Source of the DNA: Nitrobacter winogradskyi Nb-255
GTDB taxonomy: Bacteria > Pseudomonadota > Alphaproteobacteria > Rhizobiales > Xanthobacteraceae
Assembly (NCBI RefSeq): GCF_000012725.1
Contig: NC_007406.1
Span: 2,198,001 to 2,262,000 of the forward strand
Direction of reading: 5' to 3'
DNA length: 64,000 nt
Position numbers and translations under genes: made by a program. Below the pieces are notes generated by a model. That model was not told the DNA's origin. It worked only from the letters and a program-made list of their open reading frames with translations, and made no database searches. Of the stretch, positions 1 to 9,563 are shown one piece after another; the stretch's first letter is position 1, and every line of letters begins with the position of its first letter.

Positions 1-31
1 AAGCGAAGGCAGGATCGGCGCGAAAGCGTAA
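1..31 (+). CDS. plsY: 3' end of plsY-like acyltransferase gene (partial)
   Basis: The first bases read in frame 2 as the tail SEGRIGAKA followed by TAA at 29-31. This resembles the usual C-terminal tail of rhizobial PlsY, the membrane glycerol-3-phosphate acyltransferase of phospholipid synthesis, and plsY is the usual gene just upstream of dprA in this order of bacteria. Only nine residues are visible, so the call rests on the tail and the neighbour. Confidence 0.5.
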   Translation, partial: SEGRIGAKA

Positions 32-61
32 AACGCGTCGGTATCCGGCTGAGGGGGCGGC

Positions 62-1180
62 GTGAACATCCGGGATCCAGACAGACGGCTGAGCGAAGCG
101 CAGCGGACCGACTGGCTGCGGCTGATCCGGTCCGATAATGTCGGGCCGCGAACCTTTCGTTCGCTCGTGAACCACTTCGGCAGCGCCAGCGAGGCGCTCG
201 TCCGCCTACCCGATCTGGCGCGGCGTGGCGGCGCTTCCCGCCCCAGCCGGCTTTGCACGGAAGCCGAGGCGCGGAACGAACTGGCGGCCGCGCGGCGGAT
301 CGGCGTCAGCCTGCTGGCGCCGGGAGAGGCCGGCTATCCCCCGCACCTTGCAACGATCGACGACGCCCCGCCGCTGCTTGGCGCGCGCGGCAACCTCGAT
401 GTCATGGAGCGTCCCATGATCGCCATCGTCGGTTCACGCAACGCATCGGGCGCCGGTCACAAGTTCGCGCAAACGCTGGCGCATGATCTCGGTGATACCG
501 GTTTCGTCATCGTATCGGGGCTGGCGCGCGGCATCGATCAGGCGGCGCATCGCGCCAGCGTGGCGCGCGGCACCGTCGCGGTGCTTGCCGGTGGCCACGA
601 CCGCATCTATCCATTGGAACATGAGGATCTGCTGGCAGCCGTATTGGAAAGCGGCGGCGCGATTTCTGAGATGCCGATGGGGCATGTCCCGCGGGCCCGC
701 GATTTCCCGCGGCGCAACCGCCTGATCTCGGGCGCCGCGATCGGCGTTGTCGTGGTCGAGGCGGCGCATCGTTCCGGCTCTCTGATCACCGCCCGCATGG
801 CCGCCGAGCAGGGCCGCGAGGTTTTCGCCGTGCCGGGCTCACCGCTCGATCCGCGCGCCACCGGCACCAATGATCTCATCAAGCAGGGCGCGACGCTGAT
901 CACCGAGGCAGCCGACGTCATTAATGCTGTCCGGCCGATTATAAGACGGCCGGTTGATCTGCCCGCCGAAGAACCGGAGCCCGGCGAGCCCTGGACCGAA
1001 GAGCCCGCCGCAAGCGACCGTGCGCGGATCATCGCCTTGCTCGGTCCGGCGCCGATCGGACTTGACGATCTGATTCGGATGGCGAATGCCCCGCCGGCCG
1101 TCGTGCGCACGGTCCTGCTTGAACTGGAACTGGCCGGACGGCTGGAGCGCCATGGCGGCGGCCTGGTATCAATGATGTGA
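62..1180 (+). CDS. dprA: DNA processing protein DprA (Smf)
   Basis: 372 aa from a GTG start, 30 bases after the plsY-like stop, so probably one transcript. DprA binds incoming single-stranded DNA during natural transformation and loads RecA in the cytoplasm. The central Rossmann-type domain, about residues 110-300, shows the family signatures [30 protein letters not shown] and [10 protein letters not shown]. The last 60 residues look like the small winged-helix DprA C-terminal domain. The N-terminal 60 residues contain the helix-hairpin-helix-like segment [20 protein letters not shown]. Length is normal for alphaproteobacterial DprA. In relatives topA often follows; here an unrelated convergent gene does. 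Confidence 0.95.
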   Translation: MNIRDPDRRLSEAQRTDWLRLIRSDNVGPRTFRSLVNHFGSASEALVRLPDLARRGGASRPSRLCTEAEARNELAAARRIGVSLLAPGEAGYPPHLATIDDAPPLLGARGNLDVMERPMIAIVGSRNASGAGHKFAQTLAHDLGDTGFVIVSGLARGIDQAAHRASVARGTVAVLAGGHDRIYPLEHEDLLAAVLESGGAISEMPMGHVPRARDFPRRNRLISGAAIGVVVVEAAHRSGSLITARMAAEQGREVFAVPGSPLDPRATGTNDLIKQGATLITEAADVINAVRPIIRRPVDLPAEEPEPGEPWTEEPAASDRARIIALLGPAPIGLDDLIRMANAPPAVVRTVLLELELAGRLERHGGGLVSMM

Positions 1181-1230
1181 CCGCGATCTGACGGGCTGTC
1201 CGCTCCGATTCGAAGTTGCAGCGATCAAGC

Positions 1231-1292
1231 AGAGCGTTTTCAAGCGAAGTGGGCACCTGTTCGCGTGAAGAAAACGCGTCAAATCAAAACCT
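1231..1292. repeat. Type-1 intergenic palindromic repeat
   Basis: Copy of a dispersed repeat whose core reads GCGTTTTC, then AGCGAAGTGG, a CACCTG/TACCGG centre, GTTCGCGTGAAGA and AAAACGCGTC. The two ends form an inverted repeat (GCGTTTTC / GAAAACGC). It lies between the convergent dprA and cytochrome genes and could act as a 3' hairpin. Confidence 0.75.
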
Positions 1293-1309
1293 GAGAGCCT
1301 CGAAGGCGG

Positions 1310-2587
1310 CTACCGGTCGGGAGCCGGTGGCGGCGTGGGCGACGAAGCGGCGGGCTCCGTCGACGGCGGAGTGTTGCCCTCGCCGGCCTTCGGTGCGGGC
1401 GTCACCGCTGGAATGGGGTCGGCGCGAAGCGGCGCGGCTTTCGGTTCGCCCGAGGTCGGAGCGTCGGCCGGGATGCTGTCGGGCTTGCCGCTTCCCGCCG
1501 CGCCGGACTTTCCGGCTTCGGATTTATCAACGCCGGGTTTGCCCTCGGCTCCGTCCTTGCCAATGTCGGGCTTGTCATTCCCGGATGGAGCAGGATCAGG
1601 TTTCGGCGCGGGCGTCACCGCGGGAACGGGATCGGCACGTAGAGGCACGGTTTTCGGTTCACCGGAAGTCGCGGCATCGGCCGGCGTGGCGTCGGGCTTG
1701 TCGCTTCCCGCCGCATTGGATTTTTCTGTTTCAGGTTTGTCGGCTGTTCCGTCTTTGCCGACGCCGGGTTTGTCACTCGCGGATGACGCAGAATCAGGTT
1801 TCGGCGTCTCGGAATCGACCGCCTTCGGATTTGCGGCCCGCCCCGAAGCAGACTGTTTCCCGTCGGCTTCGTCCTTGGCGGATTCCTGTTTTGGCGCTTC
1901 GTCCTTCGCCGCCTTGTCTTCGGCCGCATCTTCCTTGGCGGGCCCTGCGTTGGAAGCTGCTCCCTTGGCGGTTTTTCCCTGAGCTGCTTCTTCCTTGACG
2001 GCTTCGTTTTCCTTGGGCGGCGTCGCGCCGGACGGTTCGGTCTTCGCCGTCTCGGGCTTCGCAGCGGCGTCGGACGGAGACGCGCCCTGCCCCGCCGCAC
2101 CGGCTTTCGCCGCCTCTTCCGGGCTCTGCTTGCCGGGCTTTCTCTTGTTCGCGGGCGTCCGCCGGTCCCTGCTCCCCTGAGCCTCGTTCTGCGGCGCGGC
2201 AGCCTCAGGAGGCTGAGTCGCCTGCGGAAGCGGTTTCCTGCCCTGTCGTTCCGTCTGTCTTGGTTCCGTTCTCAGATCACCCGGATGTGACTTCGGCGGC
2301 TCGACGCGACGGCGCTGATCGGTCGCGCCGTTGGAGATCAAATAAGCACTCAACATCCCGGCCATGTCGGGGCCGGTGGTGTAATGCTGACGCAAAAATC
2401 CCGGCAGCGATCCGGGAGGCACCGTCCTGAGCAGTCCCCGAGCCCCTTTGTGGCAGGCTGCGCAGTTCCCGGAGAAAATCTGGGCAGCCGATTTTCCCGC
2501 GTCGAGATTTTTCGCTCCCGCGCCACCTGCCGCGAAAACAACGGTCACGAGCATCACCGTCGCTAGGCTGAGCGCTCGGCTCGACAT
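1310..2587 (-). CDS. Exported c-type cytochrome with long repetitive tail
   Basis: 425 aa. A signal peptide (about residues 1-25, ending GGAGA) is followed by a mini heme-c domain with one CAACH heme-binding motif near residue 45 and a possible distal Met in the segment TTGPDMAGML. From about residue 95 to the end the protein is Lys/Glu/Ala/Pro-rich, likely disordered, and contains a duplicated block of about 65 residues, each copy ending with a SGEPK..PLRADP.PAVTPAPK pattern. The start at 2587 is chosen because the GGAGG on the minus strand is spaced about six bases from it; the ATG at 2593 directly abuts that site. Role unknown; probably a periplasmic or wall-associated electron carrier. 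Confidence 0.8.
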   Translation of the reverse strand: MSSRALSLATVMLVTVVFAAGGAGAKNLDAGKSAAQIFSGNCAACHKGARGLLRTVPPGSLPGFLRQHYTTGPDMAGMLSAYLISNGATDQRRRVEPPKSHPGDLRTEPRQTERQGRKPLPQATQPPEAAAPQNEAQGSRDRRTPANKRKPGKQSPEEAAKAGAAGQGASPSDAAAKPETAKTEPSGATPPKENEAVKEEAAQGKTAKGAASNAGPAKEDAAEDKAAKDEAPKQESAKDEADGKQSASGRAANPKAVDSETPKPDSASSASDKPGVGKDGTADKPETEKSNAAGSDKPDATPADAATSGEPKTVPLRADPVPAVTPAPKPDPAPSGNDKPDIGKDGAEGKPGVDKSEAGKSGAAGSGKPDSIPADAPTSGEPKAAPLRADPIPAVTPAPKAGEGNTPPSTEPAASSPTPPPAPDR

Positions 2588-2926
2588 TCTCATCCTCCGG
2601 GTGCGGAAACTGCGCTGCCATCGCAGCGGCCACGTTTTAGCTCATTACGCCGCGAATGGAAGCGCCGAGATAGACGCAGAGTACATCGCATCTTCATTTC
2701 GGATATCGACGTTGCGGTCAGAGCACTGGTGAAGCCGACCATGCGACACTACATTCTCATGGAACTTGGACACCATTCCCGGAGTTACGGCGGCCAGAGT
2801 CTTTTTCAACTGCGTTGAACCAGACACGTCGCTTAACTTTTGTTTGAGCATGATCTCATCCGAAAGCCGGTTTCCACTTTTCGGGATCATGCTCTAGCGC
2901 GCGTCCTCGTGTTGATGGTGGTTTCG
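2588..2926. other. Intergenic region between divergent genes
   Basis: About 340 bases between the cytochrome gene and cfa. The part from 2797 is filled by a palindromic repeat; the rest (2590-2796) should hold both promoters, but I see no convincing operator and no small gene. Confidence 0.5.
2797..2896. repeat. Type-2 palindromic repeat with attached module
   Basis: GAGCATGATC..GATCATGCTC inverted ends enclose CCGAAA..CCGGTTTCCACTTTTCGG, and a neighbouring TCAACTGCGTTGAA palindrome is attached. The same two modules recur together at 50953-51058 and 28215-28337. The right end is followed by TA. Confidence 0.75.
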
Positions 2927-4171
2927 ATGGACCGTGTATTACGGTTTTTTCTGAACCAGTTTGTCCGGCGCGGCTCGATCACATTCGTAACCGCGAGCGG
3001 CCTGACCTTTACCTGCGGCGACGGCACCGGCGAACCTGTTCGGGTGCGGCTGACGACGAGCGAAGTCGCGCGCCAGCTTCTGCTCGATCCTGAAATGTCC
3101 TTCGGCGAGACCTATACCGACGGCACGTTGCTGATCGAACGGGGATCAATCGCGGACCTCCTGACGGTAATCCTCGACCAGCCCGACGTCATGCCCCGCT
3201 GGGGGAAGTTGCAGTGGTGGCTCCGCTATCTCGTCCGCAACATCCAGCAGTTCAACCCACGCGGGCGGTCAAGGGATAACGTCGCGCGCCATTATGACCT
3301 CGACGGCAGGCTTTATTCGCTGTTCCTCGATGCGGACCAACAATACAGTTGCGCGTATTTTGAAACCCCCGACACGACGCTGGACGACGCCCAGCTTGCA
3401 AAGAAACGGCATATCGCCGCCAAGCTTCTGCTCGAACGCGATCACAGCGTCCTTGATATAGGTTCGGGCTGGGGCGGCCTCGGCCTGTATCTCGCTGAAA
3501 TGACCGGGGCCAACCTCACCGGCATTACGCTATCAACTGAACAGTTTCAGGTGTCCAACGCCCGCGCGGTGGAGAAAAAGCTGACGCGGTCGGCGAAGTT
3601 TCTGCTCCAGGATTATCGCGACATTCCCGGACCGTTCGATCGCATCGTATCCGTCGGAATGTTCGAGCACGTCGGCGTCGACCACTACGATACCTTTTTC
3701 AAGCGCTGCGCCGGGCTGCTCGAACCTGACGGCGTCATGCTGCTGCATTCGATCGGCCGTTCGGAAGGTCCGGGCATCACCAATCCCTGGATCGCGAAAT
3801 ACATCTTCCCCGGCGGCTACATCCCCGCGCTGTCGGAAGTCCTGCCGGCCATCGAAGGCGCCGGACTGCTGGTCTGCGACATCGAAGTCCTGCGTCTGCA
3901 CTATGCGGAAACGCTGAAGGCATGGCGGGAGCGCTTCATGGCGCGACGCGAGGAAGCGGTGCGGCTATATGACGAGCGGTTCGCGCGGATGTGGGAATTT
4001 TATCTGGCGGCATCGGAAATGTCGTTCCGGAAGCAGAATCTGATGAATTTCCAGATTCAGATCACGAAACGGCAAGGCATCGTGCCTGTAACGCGCGACT
4101 ACATCCAGCGCGGGGAAGCAAAGCTGCGCGGTCTGGAGCAAAAACACCGGCCCCGGCTTCAAATCGCGTGA
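2927..4171 (+). CDS. cfa: Cyclopropane-fatty-acyl-phospholipid synthase
   Basis: 414 aa. Methylates cis double bonds of membrane phospholipid acyl chains using S-adenosylmethionine, giving cyclopropane fatty acids. The SAM-binding motif VLDIGSGWGGLGLYL lies near residue 175, after the family signature NVARHYDLDGRLYSLFLD and the QQYSCAYF segment; GITLSTEQ and VGMFEHVGVDHY also match the family. The reading frame is open upstream to 2840, but that part lies inside the palindromic repeat, so I take the ATG at 2927 (ATG at 2915 is possible). Length is normal. It stands alone, 279 bases before dnaB. Confidence 0.93.
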   Translation: MDRVLRFFLNQFVRRGSITFVTASGLTFTCGDGTGEPVRVRLTTSEVARQLLLDPEMSFGETYTDGTLLIERGSIADLLTVILDQPDVMPRWGKLQWWLRYLVRNIQQFNPRGRSRDNVARHYDLDGRLYSLFLDADQQYSCAYFETPDTTLDDAQLAKKRHIAAKLLLERDHSVLDIGSGWGGLGLYLAEMTGANLTGITLSTEQFQVSNARAVEKKLTRSAKFLLQDYRDIPGPFDRIVSVGMFEHVGVDHYDTFFKRCAGLLEPDGVMLLHSIGRSEGPGITNPWIAKYIFPGGYIPALSEVLPAIEGAGLLVCDIEVLRLHYAETLKAWRERFMARREEAVRLYDERFARMWEFYLAASEMSFRKQNLMNFQIQITKRQGIVPVTRDYIQRGEAKLRGLEQKHRPRLQIA

Positions 4172-4355
4172 GAATGATGCATGATCAACAGCAGCTTATG
4201 CTTCCTGCATCGCGGCTCGACAATGAGTCGCGGAGAAGGTTCAGCCGGCAGTCAAGTTCGTTGCGTTATCGACTCGAGTTTCATTTAAGGTCATGTGGGA
4301 ATCGGGCATAAGGGGCATGACCTTGCTTCCGCCGTCCGCCGGCGCGGCGCTTTAT

Positions 4356-4430
4356 GCGGGGCCCATATCCCGCAAATATAGCGGGGCCGTATCCCGCAAA
4401 AATAGCGGGGCTCGTATCCCGCAAATGATA
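4356..4430. repeat. Three tandem hairpins upstream of dnaB
   Basis: Three head-to-tail units of 25, 24 and 26 bases (4356-4380, 4381-4404, 4405-4430). Each begins GCGGGG, continues with a variable 3-4 bases and TATCCCGCAAA, so each can fold GCGGG against CCCGC. The block ends 20 bases before the dnaB start codon and therefore lies in its leader or promoter. Confidence 0.85.
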
Positions 4431-4450
4431 AAGGTCAGAATCCGAAAGCC

Positions 4451-5941
4451 ATGGCTGATTCGAACATCCTGAAGCTTGCGCCTGATGCGACGACGCCAGC
4501 CTATCGCACCCCGCCGCATAATCTCGAAGCGGAGCGCGACCTTCTCGGCGCCATTCTCGTCAACAACGACGCATTCTACAGGGTGTCCGATTTCCTCGAG
4601 CCGAAGCACTTCTTCTACCCGGTGCATCGGACCATCTTCGAGACCGCGGGCAGCCTGATCCGCAGCGGCAAGATCGCGACGCCCGTCACGGTCAAGACCT
4701 TCATTCCCGCTGACACCGACATCGGCGGAATGACCGCAAGCCAGTACCTCGCCCGGCTGGCGGCGGAAGCCACCACGATCATCAACGCCCTGCACTACGG
4801 ACGCACGATCTATGAGCAGGCGCTGCGCCGCGACCTGATCCACATCGGCGAGGACATGGTCAACGTCGCCTATGACGCGCCGGTCGATTTCGCGCCCAAG
4901 GCGCAGATTGAGGATGCCGAGCGCCGGCTCTACGAACTCGCCGAATCCGGCGGCTATGAAGGCGGCTTCCAGAAATTTTCCCAGGCGATGAAGACCGCGC
5001 TCGACATGGCGGCCAACGCCTATCGCCGCGACGGGAAGCTGTCCGGCATCGCGACGGGATTGCGTGACCTCGACTCGCGAATGGGAGGGTTGCAGCCGTC
5101 CGATCTGATCATCGTGGCGGGACGGCCGGGCATGGGCAAGACGGCGCTCGCCACCAACATCGCCTACAACATCGCCAAGGCCTATCAGGCGGAGCTTCAG
5201 CCCGACGGCACGATGAAGACCGTCAATGGCGGGATCGTTGGCTTCTTCTCCTGCGAAATGTCGGCCGAGCAACTGGCGACGCGTATTCTCGCCGAGCAGA
5301 CCAGCATCGCTTCCAGCAATATCCGACGCGGCGGCATCACCGAAAGCGACTTCGAGAAGATCCGCGATCACACCATCGAGCTGGAGCACCTGCCGCTCTT
5401 CGTCGACGAGACCGGCGGCCTGTCGATTTCGCAGTTGACGGCGCGCGCCCGCCGCCTGAAGCGCCAGAAGGGGCTCGACGTGCTGATCGTCGACTACATC
5501 CAGCTTCTGCTGGGCAGCGGCAAGCGCAGCGACAACCGCGTGCAGGAAGTCACCGAGATCACAACCAGCCTGAAAGCATTGGCGAAAGAACTGAACGTTC
5601 CGATCCTCGCGCTGTCGCAACTGTCGCGTCAGGTCGAAAGCCGTGACGACAAGCGCCCGCAACTTTCAGACCTTCGCGAATCCGGTTCGATCGAGCAGGA
5701 CGCCGATGTCGTGATGTTCGTCTTCCGGGAGGAATACTATCTCCAGAACAAGGAGCCGCGCGCGGGCACGCCGGAGCACGAGAAATGGCAGCTCGATATG
5801 TCGCTGGTGCACGGCAAGGCCGAAGTCATCATCGGCAAGCAGCGTCACGGGCCGACCGGCACCGTCGAACTGCAGTTCGAGGGACAGTTCACGCGCTTCA
5901 GCGATCTCGCACATGAAGGCCACCTGCCGGAGCGGATCTAG
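4451..5941 (+). CDS. dnaB: Replicative DNA helicase DnaB
   Basis: 496 aa. Hexameric 5'-3' helicase that unwinds the chromosome fork and recruits primase. The N-terminal DnaB domain (about residues 20-125, starting PPHNLEAERDLLGAIL) precedes the RecA-like motor: Walker A GRPGMGKTA near residue 226, the FFSCEMSAEQLATRI helix and the Walker B-like LIVDYIQLL near residue 345. LSQLSRQVESRDDKRPQLSDL and DADVVMFVFREEYY are further family blocks. No intein or insertion is seen. The three-hairpin block sits just upstream. Confidence 0.97.
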   Translation: MADSNILKLAPDATTPAYRTPPHNLEAERDLLGAILVNNDAFYRVSDFLEPKHFFYPVHRTIFETAGSLIRSGKIATPVTVKTFIPADTDIGGMTASQYLARLAAEATTIINALHYGRTIYEQALRRDLIHIGEDMVNVAYDAPVDFAPKAQIEDAERRLYELAESGGYEGGFQKFSQAMKTALDMAANAYRRDGKLSGIATGLRDLDSRMGGLQPSDLIIVAGRPGMGKTALATNIAYNIAKAYQAELQPDGTMKTVNGGIVGFFSCEMSAEQLATRILAEQTSIASSNIRRGGITESDFEKIRDHTIELEHLPLFVDETGGLSISQLTARARRLKRQKGLDVLIVDYIQLLLGSGKRSDNRVQEVTEITTSLKALAKELNVPILALSQLSRQVESRDDKRPQLSDLRESGSIEQDADVVMFVFREEYYLQNKEPRAGTPEHEKWQLDMSLVHGKAEVIIGKQRHGPTGTVELQFEGQFTRFSDLAHEGHLPERI

Positions 5942-6008
5942 CTTACAGACCTTCCAGGCAGACCGCTCGCGCGGTTGAACCGCCGTGCAGCCGGGCGTAG
6001 CATGTAGC

Positions 6009-7196
6009 ATGAATCTCGTGCCCGATTCTAAAGTGAGCGGCGAGCCGGCCGATGCCGGCGCGGCTATTGCGGCAGCCGCGGCAATCGGCACCCTCACGGT
6101 CGATCTCGACGCTATCGTCGCCAACTGGCGCAAGCTGGAAAAAACCGCCGTGCCCGCCGAGTGCGCGGGGGTGATCAAGGCTGACGCTTACGGCTGTGGC
6201 GCCCGGCCCGTGGCGCGCGCGCTGAGCGCCGCCGGATGCAGGACGTTTTTTGTCGCCACGCTCGATGAGGCGCGGGTGGTTCGCGCCGCCGCTTCCACCG
6301 CCGACATCTATGTACTGGACGGATTCTTTCAGAATTGCGGTGACGCCTTCGCGACAATCAATTGCCGGCCCGTGATCGGCGATCTCAATGAACTTGCGGA
6401 ATGGGACGTATTTTGCCGGCGCACCGGCTGGGCGGGTGGCGCGGCCATCCACATCGACACCGGAATGAACCGCCTGGGTCTCACCCTGGATGAGGCGCAA
6501 GGCATCCTTCCAAGGATCAATGCCGGCGATCATGGTGTCACGCTGGTGATGAGTCACCTGGCCTGCGCGGAAAGCCTCCACCATCCGCTCAACGCTAGTC
6601 AGGTCGCGGCGTTTCGGGAGATCGCCAGGCAGTTTTCCGGGGTTCCGGCCTCATTGGCGAACTCGTCCGGCATTTTTCTCGGGGCCCAGTATCAGTTCGA
6701 CCTGGTGCGTCCGGGCGCCGCGCTCTATGGCGTCAACCCCACGCCGGAAGCCGCCAATCCGATGCAGCCGGTCATCGAATTGAAGGCACGGATCATCCAG
6801 ACCCGCTCGATCGACAGAGGCGAAAGCGTCGGCTACGGCGCGACCTGGACCGCGCGGCGGCCGACGCGGCTTGCCGTCGTCTCGGCGGGATACGCCGACG
6901 GCTATTTCCGCGCCGGCGGTAGCAATGACGGCACGCGCGGAGCCGAGGTCGTTGTCGCCGGAACGCGATGCCCGGTGGCGGGCCGAATTTCCATGGACCT
7001 GCTGGCGGTCGACATCACCGACCTGCCGGCCCATGCCGGAGTCCGGCGTGGTCATCTGGCGACGCTGATCGGCGAGGGCATCACCGTGGACGAACTTGCC
7101 CACCATTTCGGCACCATTGGTTACGAGGTACTCACCAGCCTCGGCGGCCGCTACCACCGGATCTATAAAGGCGGCCCGGCCGAGCCTCGAACCTGA
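6009..7196 (+). CDS. alr: Alanine racemase
   Basis: 395 aa. PLP enzyme that interconverts L- and D-alanine for peptidoglycan. The PLP lysine is in AGVIKADAYGCGA (about residue 57) and the second catalytic tyrosine in ESVGYGATW; GRISMDLLAVDI and the end GGRYHRIYKG are also characteristic. An in-frame ATG at 5985 exists, but the start at 6009 puts the conserved TVDLDAIVANW segment at the expected distance. It is 67 bases after dnaB and 10 before radA, so dnaB-alr-radA is probably one operon, a common order in alphaproteobacteria. Confidence 0.95.
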   Translation: MNLVPDSKVSGEPADAGAAIAAAAAIGTLTVDLDAIVANWRKLEKTAVPAECAGVIKADAYGCGARPVARALSAAGCRTFFVATLDEARVVRAAASTADIYVLDGFFQNCGDAFATINCRPVIGDLNELAEWDVFCRRTGWAGGAAIHIDTGMNRLGLTLDEAQGILPRINAGDHGVTLVMSHLACAESLHHPLNASQVAAFREIARQFSGVPASLANSSGIFLGAQYQFDLVRPGAALYGVNPTPEAANPMQPVIELKARIIQTRSIDRGESVGYGATWTARRPTRLAVVSAGYADGYFRAGGSNDGTRGAEVVVAGTRCPVAGRISMDLLAVDITDLPAHAGVRRGHLATLIGEGITVDELAHHFGTIGYEVLTSLGGRYHRIYKGGPAEPRT

Positions 7197-7206
7197 CACC
7201 CGATCA

Positions 7207-8667
7207 ATGGCTAAATCCGCCCTCTCCTTCGTCTGCCAGAACTGCGGCGCGGCCTATAACCGCTGGCAGGGAAAGTGTGACGGCTGCGGCGAATGGAATA
7301 CGCTGGCCGAGGAGGATATCACCGGCGCGACGACGATGCCGGTCAGCGTGCGTTCCAGGCGCAAGGGCCGGCTGTTCACGCTGGAGACGCTGACGGGCAA
7401 GACGCAGGACGCGCCGCGCCTCTCCTCCGGCATGGCCGAACTTGATCGCGTGACCGGCGGCGGCTTCGTGCGCGGCTCCGTCCTTCTGGTCGGCGGCGAT
7501 CCGGGAATTGGCAAATCGACCCTCCTTACGCAAGCGACGAGCCTTTTGGCGCGCTCCGGCCATCGCGCGGTCTATATCTCGGGCGAGGAAGCGGTCGCGC
7601 AGGTGCGATTGCGCGCCGAGCGCCTTGGGCTTGCCGACGCGCCGGTGCAACTGGCGGCGGAAACCTCGGTTGAGGATATCGTCGCCACCCTGTCCGAAGG
7701 CACGGTGCCGCGTCTCGTGGTGATCGACTCGATCCAGACCATGTGGACCGACACGGTGGAATCCGCGCCGGGAACGGTCACGCAGGTTCGCGCCTCGGCG
7801 CAGGCGCTCATTCGTTTCGCCAAAAAATCCGGGGCGGCCCTGATCCTGGTGGGCCATGTCACCAAGGACGGCCAGATCGCCGGCCCCCGCGTGGTCGAGC
7901 ACATGGTCGACGCCGTGCTGTCGTTCGAAGGTGAAGGCTCGCAGCAATTTCGTATTCTGCGAGCGGTGAAGAACCGGTTCGGTCCCACCGACGAGATCGG
8001 CGTCTTCGAGATGACGGGACTGGGCCTGCGCGAGGTCTCCAACCCGTCCGAACTCTTCCTGTCGGAGCGCGACCTCGGCAGTCCGGGCACGGCGGTATTC
8101 GCGGGCATCGAGGGCACAAGGCCGGTGCTGGTGGAATTACAGGCGCTGGTGGCGCCGACCTCGCTCGGCACGCCGCGACGCGCGGTCGTCGGCTGGGATT
8201 CGAGCCGGCTATCGATGGTGCTGGCGGTTCTCGAAGCGCATTGCGGGGTCAAGCTTTCGGGACACGACGTTTATTTCAATGTAGCGGGCGGTCTGCGCAT
8301 CAACGAGCCGGCCGCCGATCTTGCCGCGGCCGCGGCGCTGGTGTCATCGCTGACAAACGCCCAGCTCCCGACCGACGCGGTCTATTTCGGCGAGATTTCG
8401 CTATCCGGCGCGGTCAGGCCGGTGGCGCAAACCACCGCGCGGCTCAAGGAAGCCGCCAAGCTCGGATTCGGACGTGCCGTGCTGCCGGAATCGGCCCGTG
8501 GAGATATCGGCGGCGATGCCGGTCTTTCCCTCGATGCGGTCGCCGGATTGACCACGCTGGTGGCGGATATCGCCGCGCGCGGTCAGGCCCGCCCTGGCAG
8601 CCCTGGCAAGCGCACGGACCCGGAGAAAAATGCCACACCCGGCCAAAACCGTCGTCAGGGAGGCTAA
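7207..8667 (+). CDS. radA: DNA repair protein RadA
   Basis: 486 aa. Branch-migrating RecA-like helicase of recombination intermediates. An N-terminal zinc finger (CQNCGAAYNRWQGKCDGC, from about residue 9), Walker A GGDPGIGKST near residue 98, the RadA-specific VKNRFGPTDEIGVFEM block, and a Lon-protease-like C-terminal domain (GGLRINEPAADLAAAAALVSS, SGAVRPV) are all present in the normal order. Start chosen at the ATG 10 bases after alr. The last 30 residues are a Lys/Gly/Pro-rich tail of little conservation. Confidence 0.96.
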   Translation: MAKSALSFVCQNCGAAYNRWQGKCDGCGEWNTLAEEDITGATTMPVSVRSRRKGRLFTLETLTGKTQDAPRLSSGMAELDRVTGGGFVRGSVLLVGGDPGIGKSTLLTQATSLLARSGHRAVYISGEEAVAQVRLRAERLGLADAPVQLAAETSVEDIVATLSEGTVPRLVVIDSIQTMWTDTVESAPGTVTQVRASAQALIRFAKKSGAALILVGHVTKDGQIAGPRVVEHMVDAVLSFEGEGSQQFRILRAVKNRFGPTDEIGVFEMTGLGLREVSNPSELFLSERDLGSPGTAVFAGIEGTRPVLVELQALVAPTSLGTPRRAVVGWDSSRLSMVLAVLEAHCGVKLSGHDVYFNVAGGLRINEPAADLAAAAALVSSLTNAQLPTDAVYFGEISLSGAVRPVAQTTARLKEAAKLGFGRAVLPESARGDIGGDAGLSLDAVAGLTTLVADIAARGQARPGSPGKRTDPEKNATPGQNRRQGG

Positions 8668-8722
8668 AGCGGCGTGACGTTGCGGCCTGCCGCCGCTATA
8701 CATCCCGCGCCAGCCGCAAGGC

Positions 8723-8776
8723 TAGAGCATGATCCCGAAAAGTGGAAACCGGTTTTCGGAAAAGATCATGCTCGAA
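8723..8776. repeat. Type-2 palindromic repeat
   Basis: TA then GAGCATGATCCCGAAAAGTG, centre GAAACCGGTTTTCGG, then GATCATGCTC: a near-perfect inverted repeat between radA and cvpA. It could form a strong RNA hairpin after radA. Confidence 0.8.
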
Positions 8777-8871
8777 TAATACTGCGGATGTATCGTACGA
8801 TAGCCTGCCCAGGCAGGTAATCAAACGACGATTCGCGGTTTTCGAGATTTACGAGCGGACCTGACCAGCCG

Positions 8872-9504
8872 ATGCCGATAACAATCCTCGACCTCGTTCT
8901 GCTCGGCGTGATGCTGATTTCGGGCCTGCTGGCGATGATTCGCGGCTTCATGCGCGAAATCCTGTCGATCGCCTCATGGGGCATCGCCGCGCTGGCCACC
9001 CTTTACTCATTCCAGAAGCTCCTGCCGTTCGCGAAGAATTACTTCAACAACGACACGATCGCCGCGGCGGCCGTGATCGGCGGCGTTTTCATCGGCACCC
9101 TGATTGTCATTTCCATCCTCACGACACGCATCTCGGACATGGTTCTCGATTCGAGGATCGGCGCGCTCGACCGCACCCTTGGTTTCCTGTTCGGGCTTGC
9201 GCGGGGACTGCTCATCGTCGTCGTCGCTTTCCTGTTCTTCACCTGGCTGGTTCCGGACAAGCAGCGGCCGGACTGGGTCACGGGGGCGAAATCGCTCACG
9301 GTGCTCAACTCCACCGGCACCTGGCTACAGTCGCTCTTGCCGGACGATCCAGAGAACACCATCTTAAACAAACTCAAGAAGAATAAGCCCGAAGTGGAGC
9401 AACCGGATTCGGAACCTGCTGAGTCTCCGGGTTCCGATGGCTATTCCAAACCTGCCCGGGACAGCCTGCAAAAGCTGATCGACGGCAAACCGGCGGAACA
9501 TTAG
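8872..9504 (+). CDS. cvpA: CvpA family membrane protein
   Basis: 210 aa inner-membrane protein. Four hydrophobic segments cover about residues 3-22, 27-50, 62-83 and 98-125; the N-terminus LDLVLLGVMLISGLLAMIRGF and the following REILSIASWGIA are typical of CvpA. The C-terminal 60 residues are charged and probably cytoplasmic. It sits directly before purF, the classic cvpA-purF pair; in E. coli CvpA is linked to colicin V production and envelope stress. Exact function is unsettled. Confidence 0.9.
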   Translation: MPITILDLVLLGVMLISGLLAMIRGFMREILSIASWGIAALATLYSFQKLLPFAKNYFNNDTIAAAAVIGGVFIGTLIVISILTTRISDMVLDSRIGALDRTLGFLFGLARGLLIVVVAFLFFTWLVPDKQRPDWVTGAKSLTVLNSTGTWLQSLLPDDPENTILNKLKKNKPEVEQPDSEPAESPGSDGYSKPARDSLQKLIDGKPAEH

Positions 9505-9563
9505 TTGGGAGCGCGGACTTGACGTTCACGTCTTACTCAGGTGCCGCCGAAAAGCGAGGCGCA

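Noticed and set aside
1216-1998. + strand frames of 260 and 215 codons
   Set aside because: Antisense of the repetitive tail of the cytochrome; composition is an artefact of GC-rich repeats.
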